Origin: Danxiaibacter flavus | Lineage (GTDB): Bacteria; Bacteroidota; Bacteroidia; Chitinophagales; Chitinophagaceae | Direction: 5' to 3' | Assembly: GCF_041060425.1 (NCBI RefSeq) | Contig: NZ_JAULBC010000004.1 | Span: 186,001-250,000 of the forward strand | DNA: 64,000 bases | Shown here: piece by piece, positions 53,120 to 61,331 of the stretch | Numbering within the stretch: position 1 is the stretch's first letter | How the letters are laid out: every line of letters starts with the position of its first letter | The notes under the pieces: model-generated | What the model was told of the DNA's origin: nothing | What the model saw: only the letters and a program-made list of their open reading frames with translations | The model's database searches: none | Position numbers and translations under genes: made by a program

Positions 53120-54484
53120 TTAGAAAGTTTGCCTGTTAATCGGAAGAATAAGACCAACTATTGTTCCTTTGTTGATGATGGAACTTACTTTTATCGTGCC
53201 TTTATGCAGGCGAATAATATTTAATGCCAGCGGCAAGCCCAGTCCATAACCTTCATAGGAAAGCGTATTATCAGATCTAAAGAAAGGATCAAATACTTTC
53301 CTCACATCATCTTCAGGAATTCCGATGCCTTTATCTTCAGTTATAATGTAAATACTACCAGCAAGCGTACGTATACTAACGGTAACAGGGGCATTGTCAG
53401 AATATTTGCAGGCGTTCTGCAATACGTTGCCCAATGCAAGTCGTAGCAAATTAGGATTTCCTTCAACAACAAGGTCCGCATCGTCTTCAGGTAACTCATC
53501 CAGCTTTATAGCAATTTTACATCCCGGCACCAGTATCTCTATATCATTTTTCACATCCACAATCAATTCATCAATTCTTATTTTCTGCCAGTTTTGTTTT
53601 TTGCCATCGAAGCCGGTTTGAGCAAAATTTAAAAGACTGGTTGTTATGTGTTTTAGTTTTTCTGCTTCAGTAAGTATGATAGAAATTGATTGCAACAACT
53701 CTTCATTGGTTCTGCTGCGCGATAGTGCAATATCCGCCTCCCCTATAATTGTTGTAATCGGCGTTCTGAATTCATGTGAGGCATTGCTTACAAAGTTATT
53801 CTGTGTTTCAAACGCTGTTCCCAACCTGTCCAGCATATCATTAAATGTATGCGTAAGCTCATACACTTCATCCTGCCCCTTTTTTACCGGCAGTCTTTGA
53901 GAAAGATTTTCAGCATTAATGTCTTTAACATTTTTAATTACGTTGCGTATTGGAGCGTATGTATTTCTTGAAAAAAAGATGCTTATGGCAGAGACTATTA
54001 TAACTGAAACAAGGAATCCTACAATCAGGATGTTTCCCAGTTTAACTATTGTTGCAGTAAGTTGTTCATTCTTTGCAGAAAGCACTATGATGTAATCGCC
54101 ACCTTTCATCTCATATAAGACACCTGTATAGTAGGTATCTTTTTTCTTAAAATTTGCAGTGCCGTTTTCAGATACTTCTCTGAAGAATTTCTGCGGCAAT
54201 CCTTCTACGTTGGTATTTGAAACACTGTCTTCTTTTATAAAATATTCTTTTTCATTTTCCAGCCTTTCGAGGTGACGGTTTCTTATTTCGTTATATGCGT
54301 CAACAGATGTTTCGTCTTTTTCAAATTTAACCCTTGCTGCAATAAAGGCCCTTATCTCAAGTCGTTTGTAAAAATCGGTAGCAGCTTGCTTGCTGGTAAA
54401 GTAATACACAAACCAGCTCAACAATAGTATAATGCATGCGGTAATGCAAGTAAAAAGTAACGTAGTTTTTGTCTGAATTTTCAT
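53120..54484 (-). CDS. Sensor histidine kinase (HAMP-HisKA-HATPase)
   Basis: 454 residues. Membrane segments at about 8-30 and 149-172 bracket a periplasmic sensor. HAMP about 172-228, HisKA phospho-acceptor His237 (NASHEFRTPITT), HATPase with an N-box (NVLQNACKYSDNAP) and G boxes (EDKGIGIPEDD, GYGLGLPLALNI) about 340-450. It is paired with the response regulator 43 bp upstream on the same strand. Confidence 0.94.
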   Translation of the reverse strand: MKIQTKTTLLFTCITACIILLLSWFVYYFTSKQAATDFYKRLEIRAFIAARVKFEKDETSVDAYNEIRNRHLERLENEKEYFIKEDSVSNTNVEGLPQKFFREVSENGTANFKKKDTYYTGVLYEMKGGDYIIVLSAKNEQLTATIVKLGNILIVGFLVSVIIVSAISIFFSRNTYAPIRNVIKNVKDINAENLSQRLPVKKGQDEVYELTHTFNDMLDRLGTAFETQNNFVSNASHEFRTPITTIIGEADIALSRSRTNEELLQSISIILTEAEKLKHITTSLLNFAQTGFDGKKQNWQKIRIDELIVDVKNDIEILVPGCKIAIKLDELPEDDADLVVEGNPNLLRLALGNVLQNACKYSDNAPVTVSIRTLAGSIYIITEDKGIGIPEDDVRKVFDPFFRSDNTLSYEGYGLGLPLALNIIRLHKGTIKVSSIINKGTIVGLILPINRQTF

Positions 54485-54527
54485 TCGCCTTTTTTAATGC
54501 TTACTACCTATATAAATAACGGAGTTA

Positions 54528-55205
54528 TCAGCTACTCTTTATCATATACCCCATGCCAACAACCGTATGAATAAGTTTGTTATCAAAATCCTTGTCAACT
54601 TTTTTACGCAGATAGTTAACATACACATCTACTACATTAGTAGCCATATTGAATTCAACACCCCATACTTTTTCCAGCAGTTCCAATCGGGTAAGTACTT
54701 TATTTTTGGCGCGCATTAAACATTCAAGAAGCCGGAATTCAGTTGCAGTAAGACTAATCGCAGCCTCTCCTCGTTTCACGCTTTTAGCATCCACATCCAA
54801 CTCAAGATCATCAATTATTAGTTTTTCAGAAACATCCTCAGTGTGTCTTGTTCTTCTCAGAAGAGATCTTAAACGAGCTTCAAGCTCCGCAAACCGGAAG
54901 GGCTTTACCAGGTAATCATCAGCGCCACTGTCAAGGCCAGCTACAATATTTTCAGTGGTGCCCAACGCCGTCAGCATAAGTATGGGACCGTTAACCTTGT
55001 TTTTACGCAACTGCTTACACAGTTCCAGACCGTTTATGCCAGGCAGCATAATATCCAGGATATAGAGACTAAATTCATTTTCACTAGCCATTTTTAAAGC
55101 TATATTTCCGTCTGAAGCAACTGTAACATTGTAGCCTCTTTCTGTGAGACCCTTATGCATCATCGACGCAACATGTGCCTCGTCTTCCACAACTAAAATC
55201 TTCAT
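54528..55205 (-). CDS. OmpR-family response regulator
   Basis: 225 residues. Receiver domain with Asp51 phospho-acceptor (LYILDIMLPGINGLEL), Thr79 and Lys101 (LVKPFRF). The winged-helix effector covers about 130-222 (LTATEFRLLECLMRAKNKVLTRLELLEKVWG...TNVVDVYVNYLRKKVD). It is first in a two-gene unit with the kinase. Target genes cannot be read, but envelope glycosylation genes are neighbours. Confidence 0.94.
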   Translation of the reverse strand: MKILVVEDEAHVASMMHKGLTERGYNVTVASDGNIALKMASENEFSLYILDIMLPGINGLELCKQLRKNKVNGPILMLTALGTTENIVAGLDSGADDYLVKPFRFAELEARLRSLLRRTRHTEDVSEKLIIDDLELDVDAKSVKRGEAAISLTATEFRLLECLMRAKNKVLTRLELLEKVWGVEFNMATNVVDVYVNYLRKKVDKDFDNKLIHTVVGMGYMIKSS

Positions 55206-55388
55206 ATCTGCTAAAAACTTATTTATGATTTACGCTAAAATGTAGAAAAAATGCCAAAGAGGCGAGATTGTACGGTTAAAATAACATCTTTTTACAGACT
55301 TTCGCCACGCACCTGGCGCCCGAATAAGCCTAAACCTAAATCCGTGCTCTTGCACCTTTAAGTCATCTTTTTTTTCTTTGTTTTAGAT

Positions 55389-56987
55389 TTGCTCAAAAGA
55401 ATCGCTTTGATCAGTACACATACGTATAAGGAAAATTATTTCTGGCAACTCTTCGCATTGTTGTCAATCATCCTGCTGTTCAGGCTTGGCGCTACTCCTA
55501 TTTATATACTGGATGAAGCTAAAAATTCACAATGCGCGCGTGAAATGCTAATGAATAGCAACGGCATTATTCCTACGTTCAACGGAGAATTAAGGACAGA
55601 TAAACCGCCACTACATTATTTTTTTATGATGGCGGCTTATAAAATATTCGGACAAACGCCCTTTGCCGCCAGATTTTTTTCGGCTATAATGGGCTTGTTA
55701 ACCGTTCTTGTAAGTTACCACTACACCAAAAAATTTTTGAATGCGGCGAGTGGTTTCTGCGTGGCCCTGGTACTCGCATGCAGCACACATTTTCTTTTTG
55801 AGTTCAGGCTTGCAGTTCCTGATCCTTACCTTATTTTCTTTATAACATTGGGATTGTTTAGCGGTTTCAGCTGGCTGCAAACGCAAAAGCCATTGGATAT
55901 GTTACTGACTTCAGTATCTCTTGCTATGGCAACGCTTGCAAAAGGACCAATCGCTATTGCTCTGCCTGGCTTTTGCTTTCTGTTATGGATCGTCTTAAAG
56001 AAAAAATGGCCCGTTCTTTTTTCATGGTCGTTTTTATCAGGCATCATTATTTATTTTATCATTGCTATTCCGTGGTACTACGCTGTTTACAAAGCAACCA
56101 ACGGAGAATGGATAAAAGGATTTTTTGTAGATCATAACCTGAACCGTTTTTCAGATCCGCAGGAAGGTCATGGCGGCTTCTTTCTTGTAACAATTTTATT
56201 TGTGCTGATCGGTCTTATCCCTTTTATGAGCTTTTTGGGCGAGGTGATCAAGGCCAGAAAAGAACTATTTAAAAATGATTTCATTCTTTTTTGTGGCATT
56301 GTAGTGCTTGCTTTTGTAGTGTTCTTCAGTATCTCAAGCACCAAACTCCCCAACTATCCGATGCCATGCTATCCTTTCGCCGCTGTGATATTGGGTGTAT
56401 TTATTTACCTGCTTATTAATGGTGCAGTTACTTCGAAAAAATACCCGTTATACATTCTTACTGTGTTTACTTTCATATTGCCTGTTGCAGGATATTTTGC
56501 CATAAAACAGGAAGCAGAAGCAGCACACGTTAGTTGGATAGCACTTACCCTTTTTGTTTGCCCGGTAATATTATTTGGTTATTTCTTTATAATAAAAACC
56601 GCCGACTGGCAAAAAAGAATTGCAGTGATTGCTTTCGCTTTCAGCCTCTTCAACATCACCGGTCTGCATTATGTTTACCCTGTCTTATACAGCCAGAATC
56701 CAGTGACAAAAACGATCACAACAGTTAAAAACTACCAACACATTTATAGCTATGATACATTCAACCCGGCATACCGCTTTTACCTTGATAAAGACGTTCC
56801 TGTAACGACCTCCCTTCCGGAGCTGAAACATTGGCTGGATAGTACGCCCAATGCGCTTATTATAACAAGAACTTATTTTGTTGATACATTAAAAGCACTT
56901 CCTTTGCAAAACGTGGCCACGCACCACGATCTGTTTGAATTACCAACCACAGTTATTTTTAAAGCTGATGCAAAACCTGAATCATAA
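55389..56987 (+). CDS. GT39-type membrane glycosyltransferase (ArnT/PMT-like)
   Basis: 532 residues, starting TTG 55389; no in-frame ATG is near and the closest upstream stop is at 55359. About a dozen membrane segments. The ILDEAKNSQCAREMLMNSNGIIPTFNGELRTDKPPLHYFFM block has the conserved acidic residues and D-K-P-P-L motif of GT39/ArnT-like enzymes that transfer sugars from polyprenyl phosphate. It overlaps the next PAP2 gene by 20 bp, so they are co-translated. Confidence 0.88.
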   Translation: MLKRIALISTHTYKENYFWQLFALLSIILLFRLGATPIYILDEAKNSQCAREMLMNSNGIIPTFNGELRTDKPPLHYFFMMAAYKIFGQTPFAARFFSAIMGLLTVLVSYHYTKKFLNAASGFCVALVLACSTHFLFEFRLAVPDPYLIFFITLGLFSGFSWLQTQKPLDMLLTSVSLAMATLAKGPIAIALPGFCFLLWIVLKKKWPVLFSWSFLSGIIIYFIIAIPWYYAVYKATNGEWIKGFFVDHNLNRFSDPQEGHGGFFLVTILFVLIGLIPFMSFLGEVIKARKELFKNDFILFCGIVVLAFVVFFSISSTKLPNYPMPCYPFAAVILGVFIYLLINGAVTSKKYPLYILTVFTFILPVAGYFAIKQEAEAAHVSWIALTLFVCPVILFGYFFIIKTADWQKRIAVIAFAFSLFNITGLHYVYPVLYSQNPVTKTITTVKNYQHIYSYDTFNPAYRFYLDKDVPVTTSLPELKHWLDSTPNALIITRTYFVDTLKALPLQNVATHHDLFELPTTVIFKADAKPES

Positions 56988-57609
56988 GAATTTTACAATA
57001 GCCTCGATTATCACTTTTTTGCTGGGAATTACTTTGCTTTCCCTTTCTTTTATCGTTGGAAAAATTGATCTTTTTTTATTGCTGAATACGGATTTAGGAA
57101 TTGCAGCTGACTGGTTTTTCCGCATTTTCACAAATGCCGGAGACGGAGCAATATGGGTAGCAATCCTGATAATTGTTGTCTGGGGAATGAAACGAAAGGA
57201 TACATTGCCACTTCTTATCAGCAGCTTTGTACTTAGTACAGTTTTCACACAGATCTGCAAATATGTTATCGTGCCTGATGAGCCGCGCCCTTTTAAAGCT
57301 ATCGCAGATCACTCTTTGATACATACAGTTGAAGGAGTAGATGTGCATCTGATTTCCAGCTTTCCTTCAGGACATACTGCTACTGCCTTTACCTGTTATA
57401 TTTTATTCGCGCTGCTAATTCCGCGAAACTGGTGGTTGGTAGTAGGACTAATTTATGGACTTGCAGTTGGTTATTCACGCGTATATCTTGCGCAGCATTT
57501 CCCATTAGATGTAAGTGCAGGCATGTTGGTTGCCGTGTTATCTGTTGCTTTATCCATCCCAATTCAAAACGCCTTTGCTAAGAGAAGGGTTTCACGCAAA
57601 GCGCAGTAA
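56968..57609 (+). CDS. PAP2-family membrane phosphatase
   Basis: 213 residues from ATG 56968, overlapping the GT39 gene by 20 bp. The acid-phosphatase triad of motifs is complete: K-x6-RP (KYVIVPDEPRPF), PSGH (SSFPSGHTATAF) and SR-x5-H-x3-D (YSRVYLAQHFPLD). Five to six membrane segments. Such proteins dephosphorylate undecaprenyl pyrophosphate or lipid phosphates, so it may recycle the polyprenyl carrier used by GT39. The last residues (KRRVSRKAQ) are encoded in a GTTTCACGC repeat. Confidence 0.92.
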   Translation: MQNLNHKNFTIASIITFLLGITLLSLSFIVGKIDLFLLLNTDLGIAADWFFRIFTNAGDGAIWVAILIIVVWGMKRKDTLPLLISSFVLSTVFTQICKYVIVPDEPRPFKAIADHSLIHTVEGVDVHLISSFPSGHTATAFTCYILFALLIPRNWWLVVGLIYGLAVGYSRVYLAQHFPLDVSAGMLVAVLSVALSIPIQNAFAKRRVSRKAQ

Positions 57610-58271
57610 GAATAGTTTCACGCAACGAACGCTGAGAAGCAGCGGCGCTGCAAATTTTAGAAAAGACGTTTCACGCAGCGAACACAACGGAGCAGCGGCG
57701 CAACATAAAACCATTACCGTTATTTTCCTTTTTTTGCGCGCGAAGCACATCTTTAATCTTTGTGCCCCCGTTGAGCTTTCGTGTCTTTGTGGCAAAAATC
57801 GTCGTGTTTCACTCTGTCGCCGTGTCTCCGTGGTTCCTGGCGAAACATTTCACGCGCCGAACACTACGAAGCATAAAGCTATCACCGTTATCTTCTTCTC
57901 TTTTNNNNNNNNNNNNNNNNNNNNNNNNNNNNNNNNNNNNNNNNNNNNNNNNNNNNNNNNNNNNNNNNNNNNNNNNNNNNNNNNNNNNNNNNNNNNNNNN
58001 NNNNCTGCGCGAAGCGCACCTTAAATCTTTGTGCCCCTTTGCGCTTTCGTGTCTTTGTGGCAAAAATCGTCGTGTTTCGCCCTGTCGCCGTGTCTCCGTG
58101 GTTCCTGGCGAAACATTTCACGCGCCGAACACTACGAAGCATAAAGCTATCACCGTTATCTTCTTCTCTTTTCTGCGCGAAGCGCACCTTAAATCTTTGT
58201 GCCCCTTTGCGCTTTCGTGTCTTTGTGGCAAAAATCGTCGTGTTTCGCCCTGTCGCCGTGTCTCCGTGGTT
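57591..58271. repeat. 168-bp tandem repeat array with an embedded 100-N assembly gap
   Basis: Diverged GTTTCACGC...AGCAGCGGCGC copies lie at 57591-57710. Then a 168-bp unit occurs at about 57753-57904 plus 58005-58020, at 58021-58188, and partly at 58189-58271. It includes CTTTGTGCCCC, TTTGTGGCAAAAATCG, TCTCCGTGGTTCC and GAAGCATAAAGC. The gap at 57905-58004 falls exactly inside the first unit, and the two sides join to a full unit. Frames called across this region are spurious. Confidence 0.9.
57905..58004. other. Assembly gap (100 N)
   Basis: One hundred unresolved bases. The flanks match consecutive halves of the 168-bp repeat unit, so the real copy number here is unknown and may be collapsed. 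Confidence 0.95.
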
Positions 58272-58272
58272 T

Positions 58273-59025
58273 TTAAAAATCAATTCCCGTCCACCTTCTC
58301 TTCGTATTCTCATACTTCGCAAAATCAAACTCGTACAATTTCCCCGGCCTGTGCGGCACGTCATCTTCCATTTCACCGGTATCAATCAATAGATCCATAG
58401 AGAAAAATTTCTTTCTGAAATTGCGCCTGTCCAGCTTTACATTTAGAATGGCCTCATACAGGTTCTGCAGTTCACGCAAAGAGAATTTTTTTGGAAGAAG
58501 GTTAAAGCCCAGCGGGTGTTCCTGTATCCGCTTTTGCAGCCATCTATAGCATTCCATCATAATTTCCTTATGATCGAAAGCCATGCTTTTTATTTCAGTT
58601 ACTTTATGCCAATGCAGCTCGTTCTCAATCTTGTCCAGTTTAATATGCTCAATGCTTAGCAAGGAGCAATAGGCAACGGTTAAGACCCGGCCGCCCGGGT
58701 GCCGGTCTGGTTTGCTGAAGATCTTTACCTGTTCCAGGTAAACGTCATGCATGCCTGTTCGTTGCTGCAACACCCGTTGTGCCGCTTCATCCAAATCTTC
58801 ATTATCCGCAGCAAAGTCACCCAAAAGGCTCCATTCGCCCTTAAATATTTCCAGGTCACTTCTTATCAAAAGAATCTTCAGGTCGTTTTCTTCAAACCCG
58901 AAAATTACACAATCAACTGTTATGGGCACCCGAGGATAAGAGTCAACAAGCTTACGTGCATCCTTGATCAGACCAGGAGTAAATTGTCGATCATCGTCAG
59001 TGGATATTCCAACTTCTTTTCCCAT
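58273..59025 (-). CDS. Nudix-related transcriptional regulator (NrtR-like)
   Basis: 250 residues. An N-terminal Nudix fold (about 33-165) is followed by a C-terminal winged-helix part (about 170-245, LLPKKFSLRELQNLYEAILNVKLDRRNFRKKFFSMDLL). The Nudix box reads GDFAADNEDLDEAAQRVLQQRTGM: the catalytic REUxEE is RVLQQR, so the acidic metal ligands are missing and hydrolysis is unlikely. NrtR-family regulators of this build sense NAD or sugar metabolites. It ends next to the 168-bp repeat; target unknown. Confidence 0.85.
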   Translation of the reverse strand: MGKEVGISTDDDRQFTPGLIKDARKLVDSYPRVPITVDCVIFGFEENDLKILLIRSDLEIFKGEWSLLGDFAADNEDLDEAAQRVLQQRTGMHDVYLEQVKIFSKPDRHPGGRVLTVAYCSLLSIEHIKLDKIENELHWHKVTEIKSMAFDHKEIMMECYRWLQKRIQEHPLGFNLLPKKFSLRELQNLYEAILNVKLDRRNFRKKFFSMDLLIDTGEMEDDVPHRPGKLYEFDFAKYENTKRRWTGIDF

Positions 59026-59305
59026 TTTGGCTTAATCTTTTAATTCAGGCATTGTTTAGAAGACTTGAAGCAATTTTGGTATACAGGCCTGGTAAACAAC
59101 ACAATCGAAATGCGCTAAAGGTACTCAAACTGGACATAGCATAAAATGTCCCTACATTAAAAAAGGCTGAAAGGGATGAATATGTTTCATAAGGTAATTT
59201 CCTTTAGAGAGCGGGCTTTATCAACCCGATACATTGCTATCTGCCGGAATCAATTGACACTATATTCCCCCCACTAAATACCTACAAAAAATGTACGGGA
59301 AATGT
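59026..59305. other. Spacer, nothing recognised
   Basis: No gene, repeat array or structured element that I can name in 280 bp. Confidence 0.35.
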
Positions 59306-60874
59306 TTACCTGAATGTAAATTTTTTATTGTGTAACTCATCTTTTGCATTGAAGTTTTTCAACAAAAAGACGTCAAAATATCTTGCAGGTTTACCGCGTC
59401 GCACCTGCACAAATCTCCTCAAAAAAGTTATTTCGGAAAAATAGGGTGAATACACCTCCTTTGCGGTCTGGCCGCAGTTGGTCGGTACCACGGCCAACGC
59501 ATTTCTTCCCGCGATTATATCGCCCCTAAGCTGGTTAAGCCAGGCATATTGGTGAAGATCTTCCAGATGTCCAACTCCTACAACATGACTATTGCGATGC
59601 CTGGCAACATAATAATCAAGATGCGCTGCAGGAAACCATTTTCCACATACCAAAGGGAGGTCTTTTTCGAGTGTGCCTGCGACCACAGCACTGTCCTGCC
59701 ACTTGTTAAACTGCTGACCAAAAGAATCCCATCCCCAAAGATCTAGCGTGAAATCCGTTTCTCCGTAATTTTCTTCCGAAGTCTTATCACCAACAGTTCC
59801 GGGATAAAAATGAACCAGCGTTACACAACCAACTGCCAGTATCAACATGAATATAACAGTAGTTTTAAGAATACCCGGCCAGACTTCCGACTGTCTAAAT
59901 CTGAATTTCTCATCAAGATAGGCAGCTGCAATAAAACCAAGACTCATAAAACCAGGACCGGTCCAGTGTGGCAATACGTTTCTAAATAAAGAAACTGCCG
60001 TCACTACAATGATAATTGGCCAGCCGCAAAGCGATAATAGTCGCTGATACGGGCGCTCCGTTAATCTTCTTCTTCTTAAAGAAATCACTGCCAATATGGT
60101 CAGAACAACGTTAATGGGATTGTTATAAAAAATCTGTCCAAAAATTGTCTGCAAAAAACCGTCTTTATCAAGCGTAAATTTTGTTACGGTCACCCGTTCA
60201 CTATGGTAACGCCATGTAATAAAATTGTTCTGGATATTCCAGAATATGATCGGGCTGAAAATAATAACGGTTATAATAAAAGACAGGTACAGCCAGGGAT
60301 TGAGCAGCATTTTTCGGTTGTAGAGCAGTATATAAAGCCCCAATCCACCCCACAGGAAAATGCCGTGCACCTTACACATAATACAAAGCCCGTTAAGCAC
60401 ACCGGCCCACAACCAATATTTCGCGGGTATATGGCTTCTCTTTTTGTCCAGTTGTACTATGCGCAACATAACATATAATGCCGCAAGCCAAAATACTACT
60501 TGCGGACTATCCGGCAGAATAAAGGTGCCCGCAATTATGGAGCTGTAAATGCTCGTATTATAGAGTACTGCAGCAAACCAACCTGTACGCTCATTGCGCA
60601 CAAGTTGACCGATCCGGTAAGAAAGTATTGTGCCGATGGCTGCAAAAACAATTGATCCCAACCTGATAAAGACCTCACTTTGAAAATGGAGATTGAACGT
60701 AAACAGCTTTATCAGAATACCCACTGCAGGCGGGTGATCAAAATAGTTGTTTTGCAAATGCAATGCATAGGTGTAATAGTACACTTCATCGTTACCCAGC
60801 TCCAGCAGAGAGGCAAGCACAATTCTGATAACAGTGGTTATTAAAACCAAATAGAGCACTTTGTTAATCTTCAT
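59306..60874 (-). CDS. GT39-type membrane glycosyltransferase
   Basis: 522 residues from ATG 60874; the frame runs open upstream into the repeat region but this is not needed. About eleven membrane segments. The ELGNDEVYYYTYALHLQNNYFDHPPAVGILIKL block, with the acidic pair and the D-H-P-P motif, is typical of PMT/GT39 family enzymes that use polyprenyl-phosphate sugars. It may decorate lipid A, surface glycans or proteins. It is divergent from ligA. Confidence 0.88.
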   Translation of the reverse strand: MKINKVLYLVLITTVIRIVLASLLELGNDEVYYYTYALHLQNNYFDHPPAVGILIKLFTFNLHFQSEVFIRLGSIVFAAIGTILSYRIGQLVRNERTGWFAAVLYNTSIYSSIIAGTFILPDSPQVVFWLAALYVMLRIVQLDKKRSHIPAKYWLWAGVLNGLCIMCKVHGIFLWGGLGLYILLYNRKMLLNPWLYLSFIITVIIFSPIIFWNIQNNFITWRYHSERVTVTKFTLDKDGFLQTIFGQIFYNNPINVVLTILAVISLRRRRLTERPYQRLLSLCGWPIIIVVTAVSLFRNVLPHWTGPGFMSLGFIAAAYLDEKFRFRQSEVWPGILKTTVIFMLILAVGCVTLVHFYPGTVGDKTSEENYGETDFTLDLWGWDSFGQQFNKWQDSAVVAGTLEKDLPLVCGKWFPAAHLDYYVARHRNSHVVGVGHLEDLHQYAWLNQLRGDIIAGRNALAVVPTNCGQTAKEVYSPYFSEITFLRRFVQVRRGKPARYFDVFLLKNFNAKDELHNKKFTFR

Positions 60875-61331
60875 GAGACACAGTTGGTAACGATGCTTAA
60901 GAAGCCGGAAAAATAGTAAATATGTGATCAAATTCAAGTAATTAGGTGGGATATTTTGCGAGAAGCCTGAGGCATAGGGTGTGAGGCATAAGGCAGGGGG
61001 GGATAAGTTGTACGTTATACGTTGTACGTTTTTTGAAGCGGAGTTTGAAGACAATGGTTAAGATAAAAGTTTGAAGCTGGGGGAAGCCGTAAGGCATGGG
61101 GTGCCAGGAAGAGGGGTGAAGTATAAGGTGTGAGGTGCAATACTTAATTCGAGATGAGCTTTAGCTGGCTAGCCTTCCTTTCGCTCAGATAAACGTACAA
61201 CGTATAACGTATAACTTACAACTCATGCCTCACACCTCACGCCTCACGCCTCATCCCTCACACCCTACGCCTTAGGCTCTGAGCTCTAAGCTTTCAGCTT
61301 TTACATATCTTAGCCGCATAATTTCCTTCGC
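60875..61331. repeat. Nested heptamer palindrome upstream of ligA
   Basis: Heptamers GCATAGG/GTGTGAG/GCATAAG (60964-60996) and GTTGTAC/GTTATAC (61007-61030) are matched by complementary words at 61192-61215 (24 bp, one mismatch) and 61248-61277 (25 bp, three mismatches), in mirror order, giving a nested imperfect palindrome of about 310 bp. CTCTGAGCTCTAAGC words follow to about 61300. No gene. Confidence 0.85.

Noticed and set aside
57515..58400. Open frames crossing the N gap on both strands
   Set aside because: They read through repeat units and unresolved bases, with no domain or codon bias; the repeat periodicity explains them.
61055..61331. Longer N-terminus for the GT39 gene reaching 61054
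   Set aside because: The added 60 residues are encoded by the heptamer palindrome and do not resemble the family; ATG 60874 begins a normal membrane protein.
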